Below, piece by piece: positions 43,736-55,876 of a stretch of DNA of 64,000 nt. The translations under genes were made by a program, and so were the position numbers. How positions within the stretch are numbered: position 1 is the stretch's first letter; every line of letters starts with the position of its first letter. Under the pieces are notes generated by a model, which was given only the letters and a program-made list of their open reading frames with translations, was not told where the DNA came from and did no database searches. This DNA comes from Pleurodeles waltl (lineage: Eukaryota > Chordata > Amphibia > Caudata > Salamandridae), in NCBI RefSeq assembly GCF_031143425.1, contig NC_090447.1, forward strand, positions 29,912,238 to 29,976,237, read 5' to 3'.

Positions 43736-45806
43736 AGCTTACTTGTGACTGGATTATAGCTGGTGGATGTGACGACTAGATAGCTTACTTGTGACTGGAT
43801 TATAGCTGGTGGATGTGACGACTAGATAGTTTACTTGTGACTGGATTATAGCTGGTGGATGTGACAACTAGATAGCTTACTTGTGACTGGATTATAGCTG
43901 GTGGATGTGACAACTAGATAGCTTACTTGTGACTGGACTATAGCTGGTGGATGTGACAACTAGATAGCTTACTTGTGACTGGACTATAGCTGGTGGATGT
44001 GACAACTAGATAGCTTACTTGTGACTGGATTATAGCTGGTGGATGTGACGACTAGATAGCTTACTTGTGACTAGACTATAGCTGGTGGATGTGACGACTA
44101 GATAGCTTACTTGTGACTGGACTATAGCTGGTGGATGTGACAACTAGATAGCTTACTTGTGACTGGATTATAGCTGGTGGATGTGACAACTAGATAGCTT
44201 ACTTGTGACTGGATTATAGCTGGTGGATGTGACAACTAGATAGCTTACTTGTGACTGGACTATAGCTGGTGGATGTGACAACTAGATAGCTTACTTGTGA
44301 CTGGATTATAGCTGGTGGATGTGACGACTAGATAGCTTACTTGTGACTGGACTATAGCTGGTGGATGTGACGACTAGATAGCTTACTTGTGACTGGACTA
44401 TAGCTGGTGGATGTGACGACTAGATAGCTTACTTGTGACTGGATTATAGCTGGTGGATGTGACGACTAGATAGCTTACTTGTGACTGGATTATAGCTGGT
44501 GGATGTGACGACTAGATAGTTTACTTGTGACTGGATTATAGCTGGTGGATGTGACAACTAGATAGCTTACTTGTGACTGGACTATAGCTGGTGGATGTGA
44601 CGACTAGATATCTTACTTGTGACTGGATTATAGCTGGTGGATGTGACAACTAGATAGCTTACTTGTGACTGGACTATAGCTGGTGGATGTGACAACTAGA
44701 TATCTTACTTGTGACTGGATTATAGCTGGTGGATGTGACAACTAGATAGCTTACTTGTGACTGGACTATAGCTGGTGGATGTGACGACTAGATAGCTTAC
44801 TTGTGACTGGACTATAGCTGGTGGATGTGACAACTAGATAGCTTACTTGTGACTGGACTATAGCTGGTGGATGTGACAACTAGATAGCTTACTTGTGACT
44901 GGATTATAGCTGGTGGATGTGACAACTAGATAGCTTACTTGTGACTGGACTATAGCTGGTGGATGTGACAACTAGATAGTTTACTTGTGACTGGATTATA
45001 GCTGGTGGATGTGACAACTAGATAGCTTACTTGTGACTGGACTATAGCTGGTGGATGTGACGACTAGATAGCTTACTTGTGACTGGACTATAGCTGGTGG
45101 ATGTGACGACTAGATAGCTTACTTGTGACTGGATTATAGCTGGTGGATGTGACAACTAGATAGCTTACTTGTGACTGGATTATAGCTGGTGGATGTGACG
45201 ACTAGATATCTTACTTGTGACTGGATTATAGCTGGTGGATGTGACAACTAGATAGCTTACTTGTGACTGGACTATAGCTGGTGGATGTGACAACTAGATA
45301 TCTTACTTGTGACTGGATTATAGCTGGTGGATGTGACAACTAGATAGCTTACTTGTGACTGGACTATAGCTGGTGGATGTGACGACTAGATAGCTTACTT
45401 GTGACTGGACTATAGCTGGTGGATGTGACAACTAGATAGCTTACTTGTGACTGGACTATAGCTGGTGGATGTGACAACTAGATAGCTTACTTGTGACTGG
45501 ATTATAGCTGGTGGATGTGACAACTAGATAGCTTACTTGTGACTGGACTATAGCTGGTGGATGTGACAACTAGATAGTTTACTTGTGACTGGATTATAGC
45601 TGGTGGATGTGACAACTAGATAGCTTACTTGTGACTGGACTATAGCTGGTGGATGTGACGACTAGATAGCTTACTTGTGACTGGACTATAGCTGGTGGAT
45701 GTGACGACTAGATAGCTTACTTGTGACTGGATTATAGCTGGTGGATGTGACAACTAGATAGCTTACTTGTGACTGGATTATAGCTGGTGGATGTGACGAC
45801 TGTCTT
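43736..45806. repeat. 46-bp satellite, second block, about 45 units
   Basis: Same 46-bp unit. It contains a longer-period duplication: the variant TAGATAGTTTA at 44973 recurs at 45571, and TAGATATC after a GACGACT-type unit at 44605 recurs at 45203, both 598 bp apart, which is exactly 13 units. Confidence 0.97.
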
Positions 45807-45821
45807 GTATGATGCTGGGGT

Positions 45822-46066
45822 AGCGTGGCAGGTGTCGCATGTTAACAAGGAGGGCAGGATCCAATGTGAATGGGATATCAAGGTTCTATTGAGATGCGGA
45901 GGTAGCTGGTGGGGGGCTCGCAGGTGTTGTGAAGTCGTGCTCAGCTGCACATACTGCAGGATTTGAGGGTTCAGTGCTCTTTATTGAGATGAGGGTGCAG
46001 CTGCTTGATGCGTAGCCAGTGCTATTTATTGAAAGGAGAGTTTAGGATGTGGCGTTTGATCAGTGT
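45822..46066. repeat. 245-bp block, copy 2, right flank of the satellite
   Basis: Second copy of the block at 43491-43735, preceded here by a 15-bp non-satellite spacer (TGTCTTGTATGATGC-like, from about 45801) and followed by unrelated intronic sequence. Confidence 0.93.
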
Positions 46067-46985
46067 TGTTTATTAGAGGAGTGTGACTGTTGTGTGTGGT
46101 GGTGTTTTATCACAGTGGGGTGGAGTGCATATTCAGCAGTGCTGTGCGGAGATTGGGTGGTAGGTGGCAGTGTCATGTTGTGTTGGACTGTAGAATCTAT
46201 CTTTGATGGTATGTGTTGTGGGTGTGCTGACATGTTATATAGTGTTGGGGTATGATAGTCTCTTTGTCATCACTATTGTGTAATTGTGGTGTGGCATGAC
46301 GTGCTTGTTTCGCAGTGTCATATACATGGTGGTGGTCTAATGTAGCATGCATTTGTGTTAATAGTGTTATATGGTCCTGGGGTATTGTAGCACCCAACAT
46401 TATCAGCAGTGGGCTGTAGCATTGTGTGGAGTGGCCATACTGCTGTCGTGTTCTCGAGCCTCCAACAGTGGAACCAGCAACTTCTTCTGTGGGCATTTGC
46501 AATGGGGTGGTACTGTTGTAGCGTAGTTCTGATGGATACAACTTCCTGCAGAATCCTTGCTTTAAGAATTACCTCTCCAAGCTTCTGAATGCTCTGAAAA
46601 ACCTCTCTCCAGCAATGGCTGTCCTGTGCTGCCACTCATGACATCAGAATAGATTGGGTGCCAACCCACTAGCTGGCATCAGTTTCTGACATGGTTATCT
46701 GCACCTCATCTATGATGGCCTAGTTCTCTTTCTGTGTTTACTGATGAAGTTCCACAGTAATTCAGCAGCGATTAGTTCAAATGTCTCCTCCAAAACTTTC
46801 AAATTTGAAGTCTTGTTGCTAATACCACATGAAGATGTTCCTTTCACATCCATGTGAAAACTCCATGTGGTGACTCGGATCAGGACATAGTGATTCTTGA
46901 GTCTCCTGGCACCCAAAGGCTAGAAGAGAGCCGAAGGTCAGGCTTTTCCTGGCTGTGGTTTACAGAGAGATGTCTAAGCATTCTT
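46067..46985 (+). other. TRIM3 intron, no recognised feature
   Basis: GT-rich sequence up to about 46330, then mixed sequence. No supported feature. Confidence 0.45.
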
Positions 46986-47515
46986 CTTCACCCGCAGGCA
47001 AGTCTCCTGCAAAGGAACTAACTCCCAAAAGATATTGCTACAAAAAAAAAACTCAAGAAGCACCATAGGAAAGAGATGTCCTCATCTTCTTCAAGGAAAT
47101 GGTCCCGATCTAGGTCGTTTGAATTGTCAACTCTATTCCCTGACACCAAAATCTTCTTTGTTGTCAGAGCAGAGCATGACACTCACACAGATGAACTGGA
47201 ATTCCTGGATTCATTGGCTGACCGTACGCATGTCGAGGCCTTCCAGCGTACTATGGTGGATCTGTTCAGGACACCCATGCACCACTGCACAAGGGAGAGC
47301 GTGCTCCTACAGGCCTTGTGATGCAGGCGGCTCCATCTGTGACGCCACCCAGTGCAGCTTTTTCACAGCCTTCAGCACCAAAAAGAGGCCATTAGCCTGC
47401 CTGTGTGCCTGGCAATCTATGATCTGTTGCCGCCACCCCCGGCGTGGAACCAGTGTTGCCAGCTGAGCCAACTAAGACACCGCTTTTGAATCTATCAGTG
47501 GCAAAAGACATTATG

Positions 47516-48448
47516 AGGGCCATTATGACCCTGGTGGTCCTGCTCCTCCATGCTAGCGGCCAGACCGCTGACAGCGTGGTGGTGCAGGACCACCAAATTA
47601 TGGCAATACAATGCAGCCAGTTCACCACCTGTACCGCCAGGAGGATAGGACCGCCTGGCCAAAGGTTAACCACCTTCGACCTGGCGGTCCACCTAACACC
47701 GCTGCGGTATTTTGAGCATCCTTACCGCCAGGGATTCCGTGGCGGGAGCCCCGCCACGGAATCCCTGGCTGTAACGATACTGGCGACAGGAATACTCATT
47801 CCTGTTGCCACTGCAGGACTCCCCAATCCCCCCTCCATGTAGGACCCAACACGACCCCATCAGAAGCCCCTCATCCCCCAAGCAGTGACACCCCCATCCC
47901 CCGATCCCCATTCTGTACCCCCCACCCCCGTACATCCACGCAGGCACACATCACACATACATACATGCACACTCATTCACACGACACCCCCCGCATACAC
48001 GCATTCACACAAGCACACATACACTTCCATACACACGCACACAAACACACACAACACCCCCACCCCCCTCTGTTCACACAAACACACAACCCTATTCACG
48101 CACACAAACACACACAACACCCACACCCCTCCCCTGTCGATCACCTTACCTGGTGGTCGTCCGGGAGGGAACGGGGTCCATGGCGCTTGCTCTGCTGCCA
48201 GCGACCCGTCACCACAACACCGCCACGCCGTTTACAGTGATGTAATACGGCGGGCGTTGTTGTGGTGACGTGGTGGTGGTGGAGCAACCTCCACTAAACC
48301 GCCAGTATGGCTGCTTCCCCATCAAATAGTGGCGGAGAGCAGCCAGCAGCCATAATATGACGGTCTGAAGACCATCAACACTGGCGGTCATTTGGCGAGT
48401 GTGATATTGGTGGTCTTTGTAAAAGACCGCCAATGTCAAAATAACCAC
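47516..48448. mobile_element. Non-autonomous DNA transposon-like insertion (~930 bp)
   Basis: The ends AGGGCCATTATGACCCTGGT and the reverse complement of the right end, GTGGTTATTTTGACATTGGC, are similar inverted termini, and TTATG flanks both sides (47511-47515, 48449-48453). The interior is GC-rich with repeated GGCGGTC / GACCGCC blocks and a CA-rich simple-sequence stretch. No transposase frame. The superfamily is uncertain; a 5-bp duplication and mismatched ends make the exact borders tentative. Confidence 0.45.
47935..48130 (+). repeat. CA/ACAC-rich simple sequence
   Basis: Irregular ACACA, CATACA and CACACCCC repeats with interspersed C runs, inside the TIR element. It explains the low-complexity His/Thr/Pro frames here. 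Confidence 0.9.
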
Positions 48449-49760
48449 TTATGTGTGTGGTGAGAATAAAGTTAAGATAAGCGTTAATGCTCCCTTTGCA
48501 GAACATCTTCCCAGGGCTTAGATATTTGACTACACAGAGGAGATGTGCTTGCAGTGTCTGATAAAGATTGTGGACGTACAGAAGTTGATGACGTGGAGGC
48601 TGATTATATCCTTCCCCTCTGTAATACTAATGCTGGCTTATTTTGGAATTTAGCAAAATGCTAGTGGCCTGGACATTTTTCTAGAGGGGGCTATCCCTTA
48701 CCTTTCTGGCCCTACTTTAGAGGAAATTTCTCAATTTTCAACTTTTGTATGAAAAATGCTCGAAACATTGGAATTGATCGTGCCCTCTGCGGAAGCAAAG
48801 TCTAGACTTTGACTGAGATCTTGCAAACCCAATCCTCAATGGCAGAGCCCTTCTCCAATTCAAGGAAGGCCCTCTTGGTTCCTGTCATAGCTGCGTGGAG
48901 CTATTATTGATCCCAGCAGCCCACAGACAGATAGCCAGATGCCATAGCTTTGTTTTGGGTGATCTCTAACTTTTGTGTCTCACCTTTCACCCAAACATTT
49001 GGTTGTGCAAACATCCTCCTCGCCGCAAAACTTGAATGTTTTCTCCATGATACCTCCTAAAAGGGAGTCAAAGCAGCCTGACTCTGTTGCCCTAAAAGTC
49101 TTAGCTTCTGGCAGCTTAGAACGCCGCACTGCTACTGTCACCTGCCTCTTGGGCTGATATGTTTATGCCTTGTGGGGACTGGTGAAACTCAAATGGATTA
49201 GTTTGCCAGGCCATCCAATGGCTGTTTGCAGACCTTGTTGCTGATGGGTTAGATGCTTTTAGACAGACCTTGAAGTGCAGCCTGGACTCTGCAGACAACT
49301 TAAGTTGATCCATGGTCATGGGTGCCACACTGCATGGATACATTTGCATGGTTTGTGAGATGTCCAAGCCACGCTCCAGGTCACGCCCCTGTTCGGAGAA
49401 AGCAAAGTATTCTTTGGAATTCTTCAAAAACCATAGAGCTCTGGTGGGCCTAGCCTCTTCAGCCCTGCTAATCCACCAACTACATAGAATGTTTTGTGAC
49501 TACTCTAGGGTAGTACAGTCCAGGTAGAGGCAACTTTCTTAATCTGACAAGAGACCCCACCAGCAATACTGCATCTTTCTGGGCAGAGTTAAACCATGCA
49601 TGAAACCAACAGCAGTAGTTGCAACCTCCAACATCCTCTGCCACCTCTGTTACTTCAAAACCCGTCCGACCCCCCCTCCCTTTAATCACCAGAAGCTGCA
49701 GCCTTCCCTTTCTGCCCCTTCCTCTGAGCCACTCCCCTTCCCCTTCCACTAGGGTATGCT

Positions 49761-50859
49761 CCCTGTCACCTGCCTCCATTTTGAAGTTGGGAGTTCTTGC
49801 CTTGTTGAGCAAGGGCGCCATGGTGCTGGTACCTCTAGAAGAAAGAGGCCACCAATCTTAGTGCCTTTATCTCCTGGTTCCCTAGAAGGATGAAGACTGA
49901 GATCTTCGCCTTCTGAACTTGTTTGACCAGCAGGATTAGTTGCCAGGTACAACTGGCCTTAATGCAGGAGCCTGGATGGCATCTTTGGCACTTCTGGATG
50001 CTTATTTCCATCTTCTGATTCTTCCCGCCCACAGACACAAGCTGAAGTTCATGGTCTGACCGTTCCATATGTTTTTATGAAAGTGTTAGCCGTTGTGACA
50101 GCTTTGCTGCAGTTGTCAGTCGATTTAATTCTAGACTGGCTGCTGGAAGCTCTGTCCCCTGTGCTGGTCAGGGATCACCGCCAGTGGACGATAACTCCGC
50201 CACAACTTGGTCTTTACTATAAATGCCCCAAAGTCCTACTTTACTCCCTCACAGAGGCTAATATTTGTGGGGGTGAAACATGAAGGCTTTCCTCCTCGTC
50301 AGACTACCGAGTACAATGAATACCAGTGATAAGATTCTGAGACTTCGGACTCGGAGTCGAATTCTGATCCTGCTGGTCTTGCGTCTGCCTGGCCTCTTGA
50401 TCTTTGTTTTGCATCTGAGCAACATCTGCACATACATTTTGTGCAAATTGTGGGCGGCCTGACGTGCCACAAAGGCATTTTTCTCTTCTATCTCTGGGAG
50501 CAACATTTAGATTCTGTAAGACAGTGCCAGCACTATGCATTAAATACACAAGCCGTGTGGTGTGGAGTTCTGAACCCTGTATTGGGAAGGGCTTCACGTG
50601 TGGAAGTGGGCTCAGCATCAGGTAATCTCTCCAGGTGGCTGACCACCAAGCAGACTCTCTCAGTGCGAGGGATGCTCTTACGGGCCCCTCACTGGAGGAA
50701 CACAAGTGAAAGCTGTTAGCAAGCGTGGGTGAGATGATCCTCTCCAGTTGGGAGTTTCCATGGTGGATCACTTCACCACAGCTAGGAAGGGGAACTCCTC
50801 AGTTTTATGCTGTATATTTCCTCTTAGTGGTTCCCCTGGGGGATGCATTCATGTTCAAC
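49761..50859 (+). other. TRIM3 intron, no recognised feature
   Basis: No supported gene or repeat. Short frames on either strand show no known motif. Confidence 0.4.
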
Positions 50860-51115
50860 TGGACTCCGGGCCGCTGTCCCGCCATTAGAAGAGCCAGAAA
50901 TGGAGGACAGTCCTTTAGCCTTAATGTTTCCAAACTTTTCAACACTCTCCCCCGAGCCTTGTGGGCAATAGACAACGAGCTGTCCTTTTGAAAAATCCTT
51001 AAGACACGGCTATTTAAGAAATAACCCATGCTTAGTAACTAGTATGATCAGATCGCGATATGCCTCAACCAGCACTGGGATGCCTTCGGGTTGCAATGCG
51101 CTCTACAATTCATCC
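50860..51115 (+). mobile_element. L2/CR1-like LINE 3' fragment
   Basis: The frame reads RRARNGGQSFSLNVSKLFNT, LPRALWAIDNELSF, a stop, then KILKTRLFKK. The pattern SF-x-x-x-x-x-x-L-x-N-x-LP ... F-K-x-x-LKT-x-LF is the C-terminal end of L2/CR1-type reverse transcriptases. It is followed by a short 3' tail with GCGCTCTACAATTCATC, like the ends of L2 elements. 5' truncated and mutated. Confidence 0.65.
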
Positions 51116-53449
51116 TGCCATAATCAATGCAGAAGATGTACGGTAGGATGGAGCGCGGCTGATTCTGTCATCCCAGCCTGGGCTTGGAGGATATGGTACA
51201 CCAGTCTGTCGGCACTCAGCTGGCTCCCGCTCGTGTGCAGGGCGGACACACAACAGCTCCTCCATCACAGCTTGCAAACACCCCAACTACACACGTAGAG
51301 ATTGAGCAGCTCTAGTTCATCCTCTTGGCTGCCTAAGGATGGCATCTTGTTGGGCAGGAAGGCTACCACCAACTCATGTAACTGGAGTAAGTTTGGTCAG
51401 TGTTGCGAGTCAGAAGGCACCAGGCCGCATAAGTCTCCCCTTTGCCACGTTTTGCAATTTGCACAGTTTTTTGCGTGTTCCCCTGTTTAGATCAACTCTA
51501 GTGGCGCGTTTTTTGATAACGTGGTTCTACTTCTTTCCTCCCGTGCCGTTGGGATTTCAATCGGATTTTATCTTTCTCGATAATATCCCCCAATTGAACT
51601 ATTCACGGTTGCCCGGTTTGACTTCTTATTTTGAAGACCGTTTAGTTGGTAGCAGGTCGGTTGTTTGCACCCGCCCGTCCTCCTTACTCCAGGTGGTGTC
51701 TGCATTCCGCGTAGCTCAGTCTATTACTCTTCATCTTTCTTCCCTCCTCCGCATCCAACTCCGGAGAAGGATCGACTGCATGAACTGGATCCCAGGCATG
51801 GTCTTACCACTTCACCCGCACTCACCCGGACGGTGCAGATACACATAGCTGTCAGATTTGCCGGAGCTGAGAAGGACAAGGCAGTGACCAACTGCAGCGT
51901 GGTCACGATTGCATTTTTTGCCAAGCACTACCCTCTCGCGTCTCAAACTAACCGGGAGGGGTACACTGCCCGAGCTGTCTCGCTTGACCTACTTAGTTAT
52001 CAGTCACTGCTCGAGCCACCTCCAGGGAGTACTGCTTTGGCACCCCTTCTTAGAATGAGGAATCTACTGGAAGATGTATCCACCAGAATTAAAAGTTACT
52101 TACCTCTTGTAACCATTTTTTTGGATACACAATCTTCCCAAAGATTCCTCACTACCCCAGGTCCTCCTTTTAGGATTAGTGCTGTGACTAACAAGATCCC
52201 ACGGTGTGCGGACACGTTATGTGCTGTATGTGTCACTGTTGTTGCTCTCTCGGGTCCTCCCAGCACGCATTGCGGAGACCGAGGTAAGTTCAGGAACTGA
52301 CCCCAATGCAACATTTGCCACTTAATACACCCGGTGTCGTCATGCCCATAGCTAGAGTTGCGTCTGATGCTGCAGGACGCCACCTGGCAGTGCTGGGGAG
52401 CCATTGCTAGGAAAAAGATTCCTGGACCAGTCTGAGGCTGGAGAGTGAATTTCTTAAGGCGAGGAATCTGCAAATAAGAGGTTGCACCCACCAGAAAGAA
52501 CTATTTCTTTTATAAGCAAGTAGCCAGCTTTTCCAAAAGAGCGTGGTTTGGGAGGAAAGCTGGTGAAATGTTGAGAAGGAGTCTGAGATCTAGGATGCTG
52601 TCAGTGGAACGTATTCAGAAATACCAACTTTTAAACTTCCTGCCAGCGGCTATAACGTCCTTAGACCATTATTGCAGTAACTTTCCTAGGAACGATAGTA
52701 ATGCCTCTGACAGCACTTGGTCTAGTACATGTGATATAAAACTGCAAATAAGTACATCTGGTGAAAGCGGGATATTGTGGGAAGGCTTCATCTGGGCTGT
52801 AGGTGGCAAGAGTGTAAGATGTCTTGCATCTTGAGATCAGTGCTCCTTAGTGGGTTTGTTGACAGTGTTAGATACTGATGCTTATGGTTTAAGTTTGCAG
52901 TTCTTTAAGCCTTCCTATGCAGTGATCTTTTTGCAGATATGCTGCATAAAGAATTTGCACTTAGAGGCTTTGAGTGCGGTCTTTTCCCGAAAAGTTCTTC
53001 TTCCTTTAGTAACCCCTCCCAGAAGTTATTACTGGAGATACTTTCTGATCATATGATTTGTTGGGGGATGTTTTCAAGCCTGTATGCTTTGAGCTACCTC
53101 CTGGATCGGAACTAAGCGTGCTCGCACACTAACCTCTTGGGCTGTCTTGGGAGGCTGGCGTAATGTGCTCTGTTTCTGAGCTCATCCCTGTGCTCCTCGG
53201 CATAGAAACCTAGCTTGGGTTTAGAGTTGTCTCACTTGCATTGTGGTGGTTTTGTTCGGCTACTGTCTCTGCCTTCTGCTTCTTGTCTGCTTCTCGTGAG
53301 CAGCGGCTGATAGCACTGCTTTTGGGACAGTCCTTTTGCTGCTTCATCTGTAAGCATCGAGCTGAGTGCGGGGACGTCTCCTGGTGGAGCACAAGAACCT
53401 TGTGGTGTCGATTACACACTTCACTTCTCCTCTTCTTCTATTTGCACAG
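51116..53449 (+). other. TRIM3 intron end, no recognised feature
   Basis: Unclassified intronic sequence, ending in the acceptor CTATTTGCACAG at 53449. No supported feature inside. Confidence 0.45.
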
Positions 53450-53520
53450 GTCCACATTTTGTAGCTGTCAATAACAAGAATGAAATCGTGGTCACAGATT
53501 TCCACAATCACTCCGTGAAG
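53450..53520 (+). CDS. TRIM3: TRIM3 coding exon: NHL blade 4, first part
   Basis: A short 71-bp exon. Two bases complete the split Gly, then 23 codons read [17 protein letters not shown] to HNHSVK, ending in phase 0 before GTAAGA. This is the central part of an NHL blade. [10 protein letters not shown] is the TRIM3-type sequence. Too short and split to be found as a free-standing open frame, it is secured by the phase match with 41256 and 55736. Confidence 0.95.
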
Positions 53521-55735
53521 GTAAGAACTGAATGGCCTGTCTTTCTGTCCTTCGGCTGCAAGTGTCTTGCTCATGTCTGTTCCCCATTTGCTTCTGGGCT
53601 GCATGTCTTTTCCCTGCCTCAGACACACTTACTGCTGGTTTGCCTGACCCTCCAGTCCACTTGTTGTCTTGCTTTAATTGTTCCTTCTTTAGCAAATATC
53701 CAGTTGATATCATTTCCTTGTCGCTTGACCTGTTATACGAAGGACCCTCTTCTTCTCTCACTCCATTTTCTTTTTTTATTCTCCTTCTTTATTTTCCTGA
53801 ACACATCTTTTCTTTCTGAAACGCCACTTGTCCCTTTCTTCGACATTCAGGTGTTGCACCTGTTCCTCTGTATCGTTCTGTGGTCATTCATTACTATCAT
53901 CCCAAAAATGTCTTTCCATGGTCTCTCTGTCCAACTTTTCAGTTTCTGCAGGTGTCACCTTCCTCACTGCTTGAGAGCCCAGAGTACCACCTTTTTAGAG
54001 CTGTTTCCAAACAATCCTTTTACCTCTCCTTCCATCTGCGTTTCTATCTGTTTCCTTAATTCACTTTTTATCTCTGAAGGTGTTCATCCTCCTCTCTCCT
54101 CTGAGTACTTCTGTTCCCCACCTTCCTGACATCTCTTCTTTACTTGTTCTTTCCTTACCACACGTCATCTCGTCTTGTGACCTGTTCAGCTTTGTTTCCT
54201 GATGGATTCATATACTCCGTGTGTCACTACAACACTGTGGCTGGGTTCGAGCTCATTTTTACAAGAATAAGAACCTCTGAAAGCTTTGTTCAAGGGAGTG
54301 TTTGTAATTCGACCCTGATGGGAATGACTCAATCCCCCTAGGTTCCCTTTGTTGCATTGTACGGATGGGGTGAGGAATCAGCTTGCTCATCTTATGTTTT
54401 CCAGCCGTGGGTGGGAAAGAAGAATTTCCAAGTTTGACTTGCTGATAAGTCTTGTGGTCAGCCGTGAAGCGTGGGGGTTCCATGAAGTAGTTGAGATTGT
54501 ACAAAACCTTACTGCTGATCTGGTTTCTTTGCTCCTTAGCTTGAGGGTGCATTGTCATGACCTGGCAGCAGTGTCTCCAGGATGTAGATTGTAGCTTGCT
54601 CTCCATCTGTAATCTGTGGGTCCATGGAAGTCGTTCAGGTGGAGGCGCTACAATAGAGCTAGCCTGCAGGATTGCAGAAAGGAGAAGTAGACGAAAACAA
54701 AAGTGCCTGTGGTAACATCCTTAGAAGGATTGAGTTGTATTAAAATATGGATTCTTGTAAGAGATTGGTGCCACCTTTCCGCAAGATCTGTTCTGTGCTC
54801 CAGCTCATGAAGTTCACTCAAGTGGGGTGTTGGGGAGGGGGCGGGTTCTCTCAGTTATCACCACTGGTGCCCAGATTTCCTCCTCGAAATGGTATGCTGT
54901 ACATCTCCCACAGCTACCTCCATGCAGACCACCTCTTCCCCAGTCGACCTCCAAGGAATTAATACAGAGATTCTTCCTTTTGACAGTAGTTGAGGCACTC
55001 CTGTCCTCACCAGGGGGACACCATTAATACTCCCACAGTTTGAGTGAGTGTCATGGTGGGCTCTGCCACATCATGGCCCTTTACCGCAACAAGTTCTCTC
55101 CTTTCACAAGCTCAAGATGCCTCCTTAGGCGCTAGTGCTTGCAGCAATTGAAAGGAGCGTTTAGATCCTGGATGCTTCTCTACTCTGTGTCTGTCCTGCA
55201 GTAAGGCAGGCTGTGCCTCTTCGGGCTGGGTGCCAACAACACCAATGCTGGGTGCTGACCTTTGACCTAAGCATCACTTGCCAGGTCACTACTAAGGCTT
55301 TCGCATGGTGGCTGCCATTGTGCTCTGCTGTTACTGCTACTCGGACGATTGCCTAATCAGAGTGGCACTGATGGAGCTTACAGTCTGCAGCCTGGCCTTG
55401 ACTCGCCGGATCTTATTCAGTCTTGGGTTCCCTCTGAACTTCCCAGAAGACATCTTTGTATCACCAAATAGTCCCTAGATGTGGTGATGCAAAAGAGGGA
55501 GTAAAATATTTCCAACCTCTGATCCTATCTGGAGCATTCTCCCAACCTGAGGATCTTTTAAAACTTTAAGAAAGAGAATTGTAGGCACTAGGTAACAGAA
55601 GCACATGTCTCTTTGACAGATAACATAGCAAGGACAAATCCTTTTCCATACTCTGGTTGGATGATTGACTTTATTTTTCCTCCTCCATGTTTGTCTGTTG
55701 TCTTCCAGTTCTACTGAATATCTTTGTTTCGGCAG
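53521..55735 (+). other. TRIM3 intron, no recognised feature
   Basis: A 2.2-kb intron with a long pyrimidine-rich stretch near 53580-54130. No repeat family recognised. Confidence 0.55.
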
Positions 55736-55876
55736 GTATACAGTGCTGATGGAGAGTTCCTCTTCAAATTTGGGTCTCACGGTGAGGGGAATGGGCAGTT
55801 CAATGCCCCAACCGGGGTGGCTGTGGATTCCAACGGCAACATTATTGTGGCGGACTGGGGCAACAGCAGAATACAG
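55736..55876 (+). CDS. TRIM3: TRIM3 coding exon: NHL blade 5
   Basis: A 141-bp, 47-codon, phase 0/0 exon. It reads [19 protein letters not shown], then [18 protein letters not shown] and WGNSRIQ, bounded by GGCAG and GTGACG. This is a full NHL repeat and the most strongly conserved segment of the TRIM2/3 propeller. [18 protein letters not shown] distinguishes TRIM3 from TRIM2. Confidence 0.97.

Larger units (their letters stand above)
46986..49760 (+). pseudogene. Degraded DIRS-like gag remnant, interrupted by a TIR element
   Basis: Before 47515 one frame reads KWSRSRSFELSTLFPDTK, and beyond 48448 other frames read HPKHLVVQTSSSPQNLNVFS, PPKRESKQPDSVALKVLASG, TCLLG-stop-YVYALWG, then LFGE(S/K)AK and LEFFKNHRALVGLASSA, and finally a Pro-rich tail. 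This order resembles the first ORF of salamander DIRS elements as I remember it, but many stops and shifts intervene and no RT follows. I give it modest confidence; a protein search with frameshifts allowed would decide. Confidence 0.4.

Noticed and set aside
41876..45950. Short open frames in the 46-bp satellite
   Set aside because: They exist only at the array edges, are repetitive, and end within one or two units.
47935..48268. His/Thr/Pro-rich open frames
   Set aside because: They derive from a CA-rich simple-sequence stretch.
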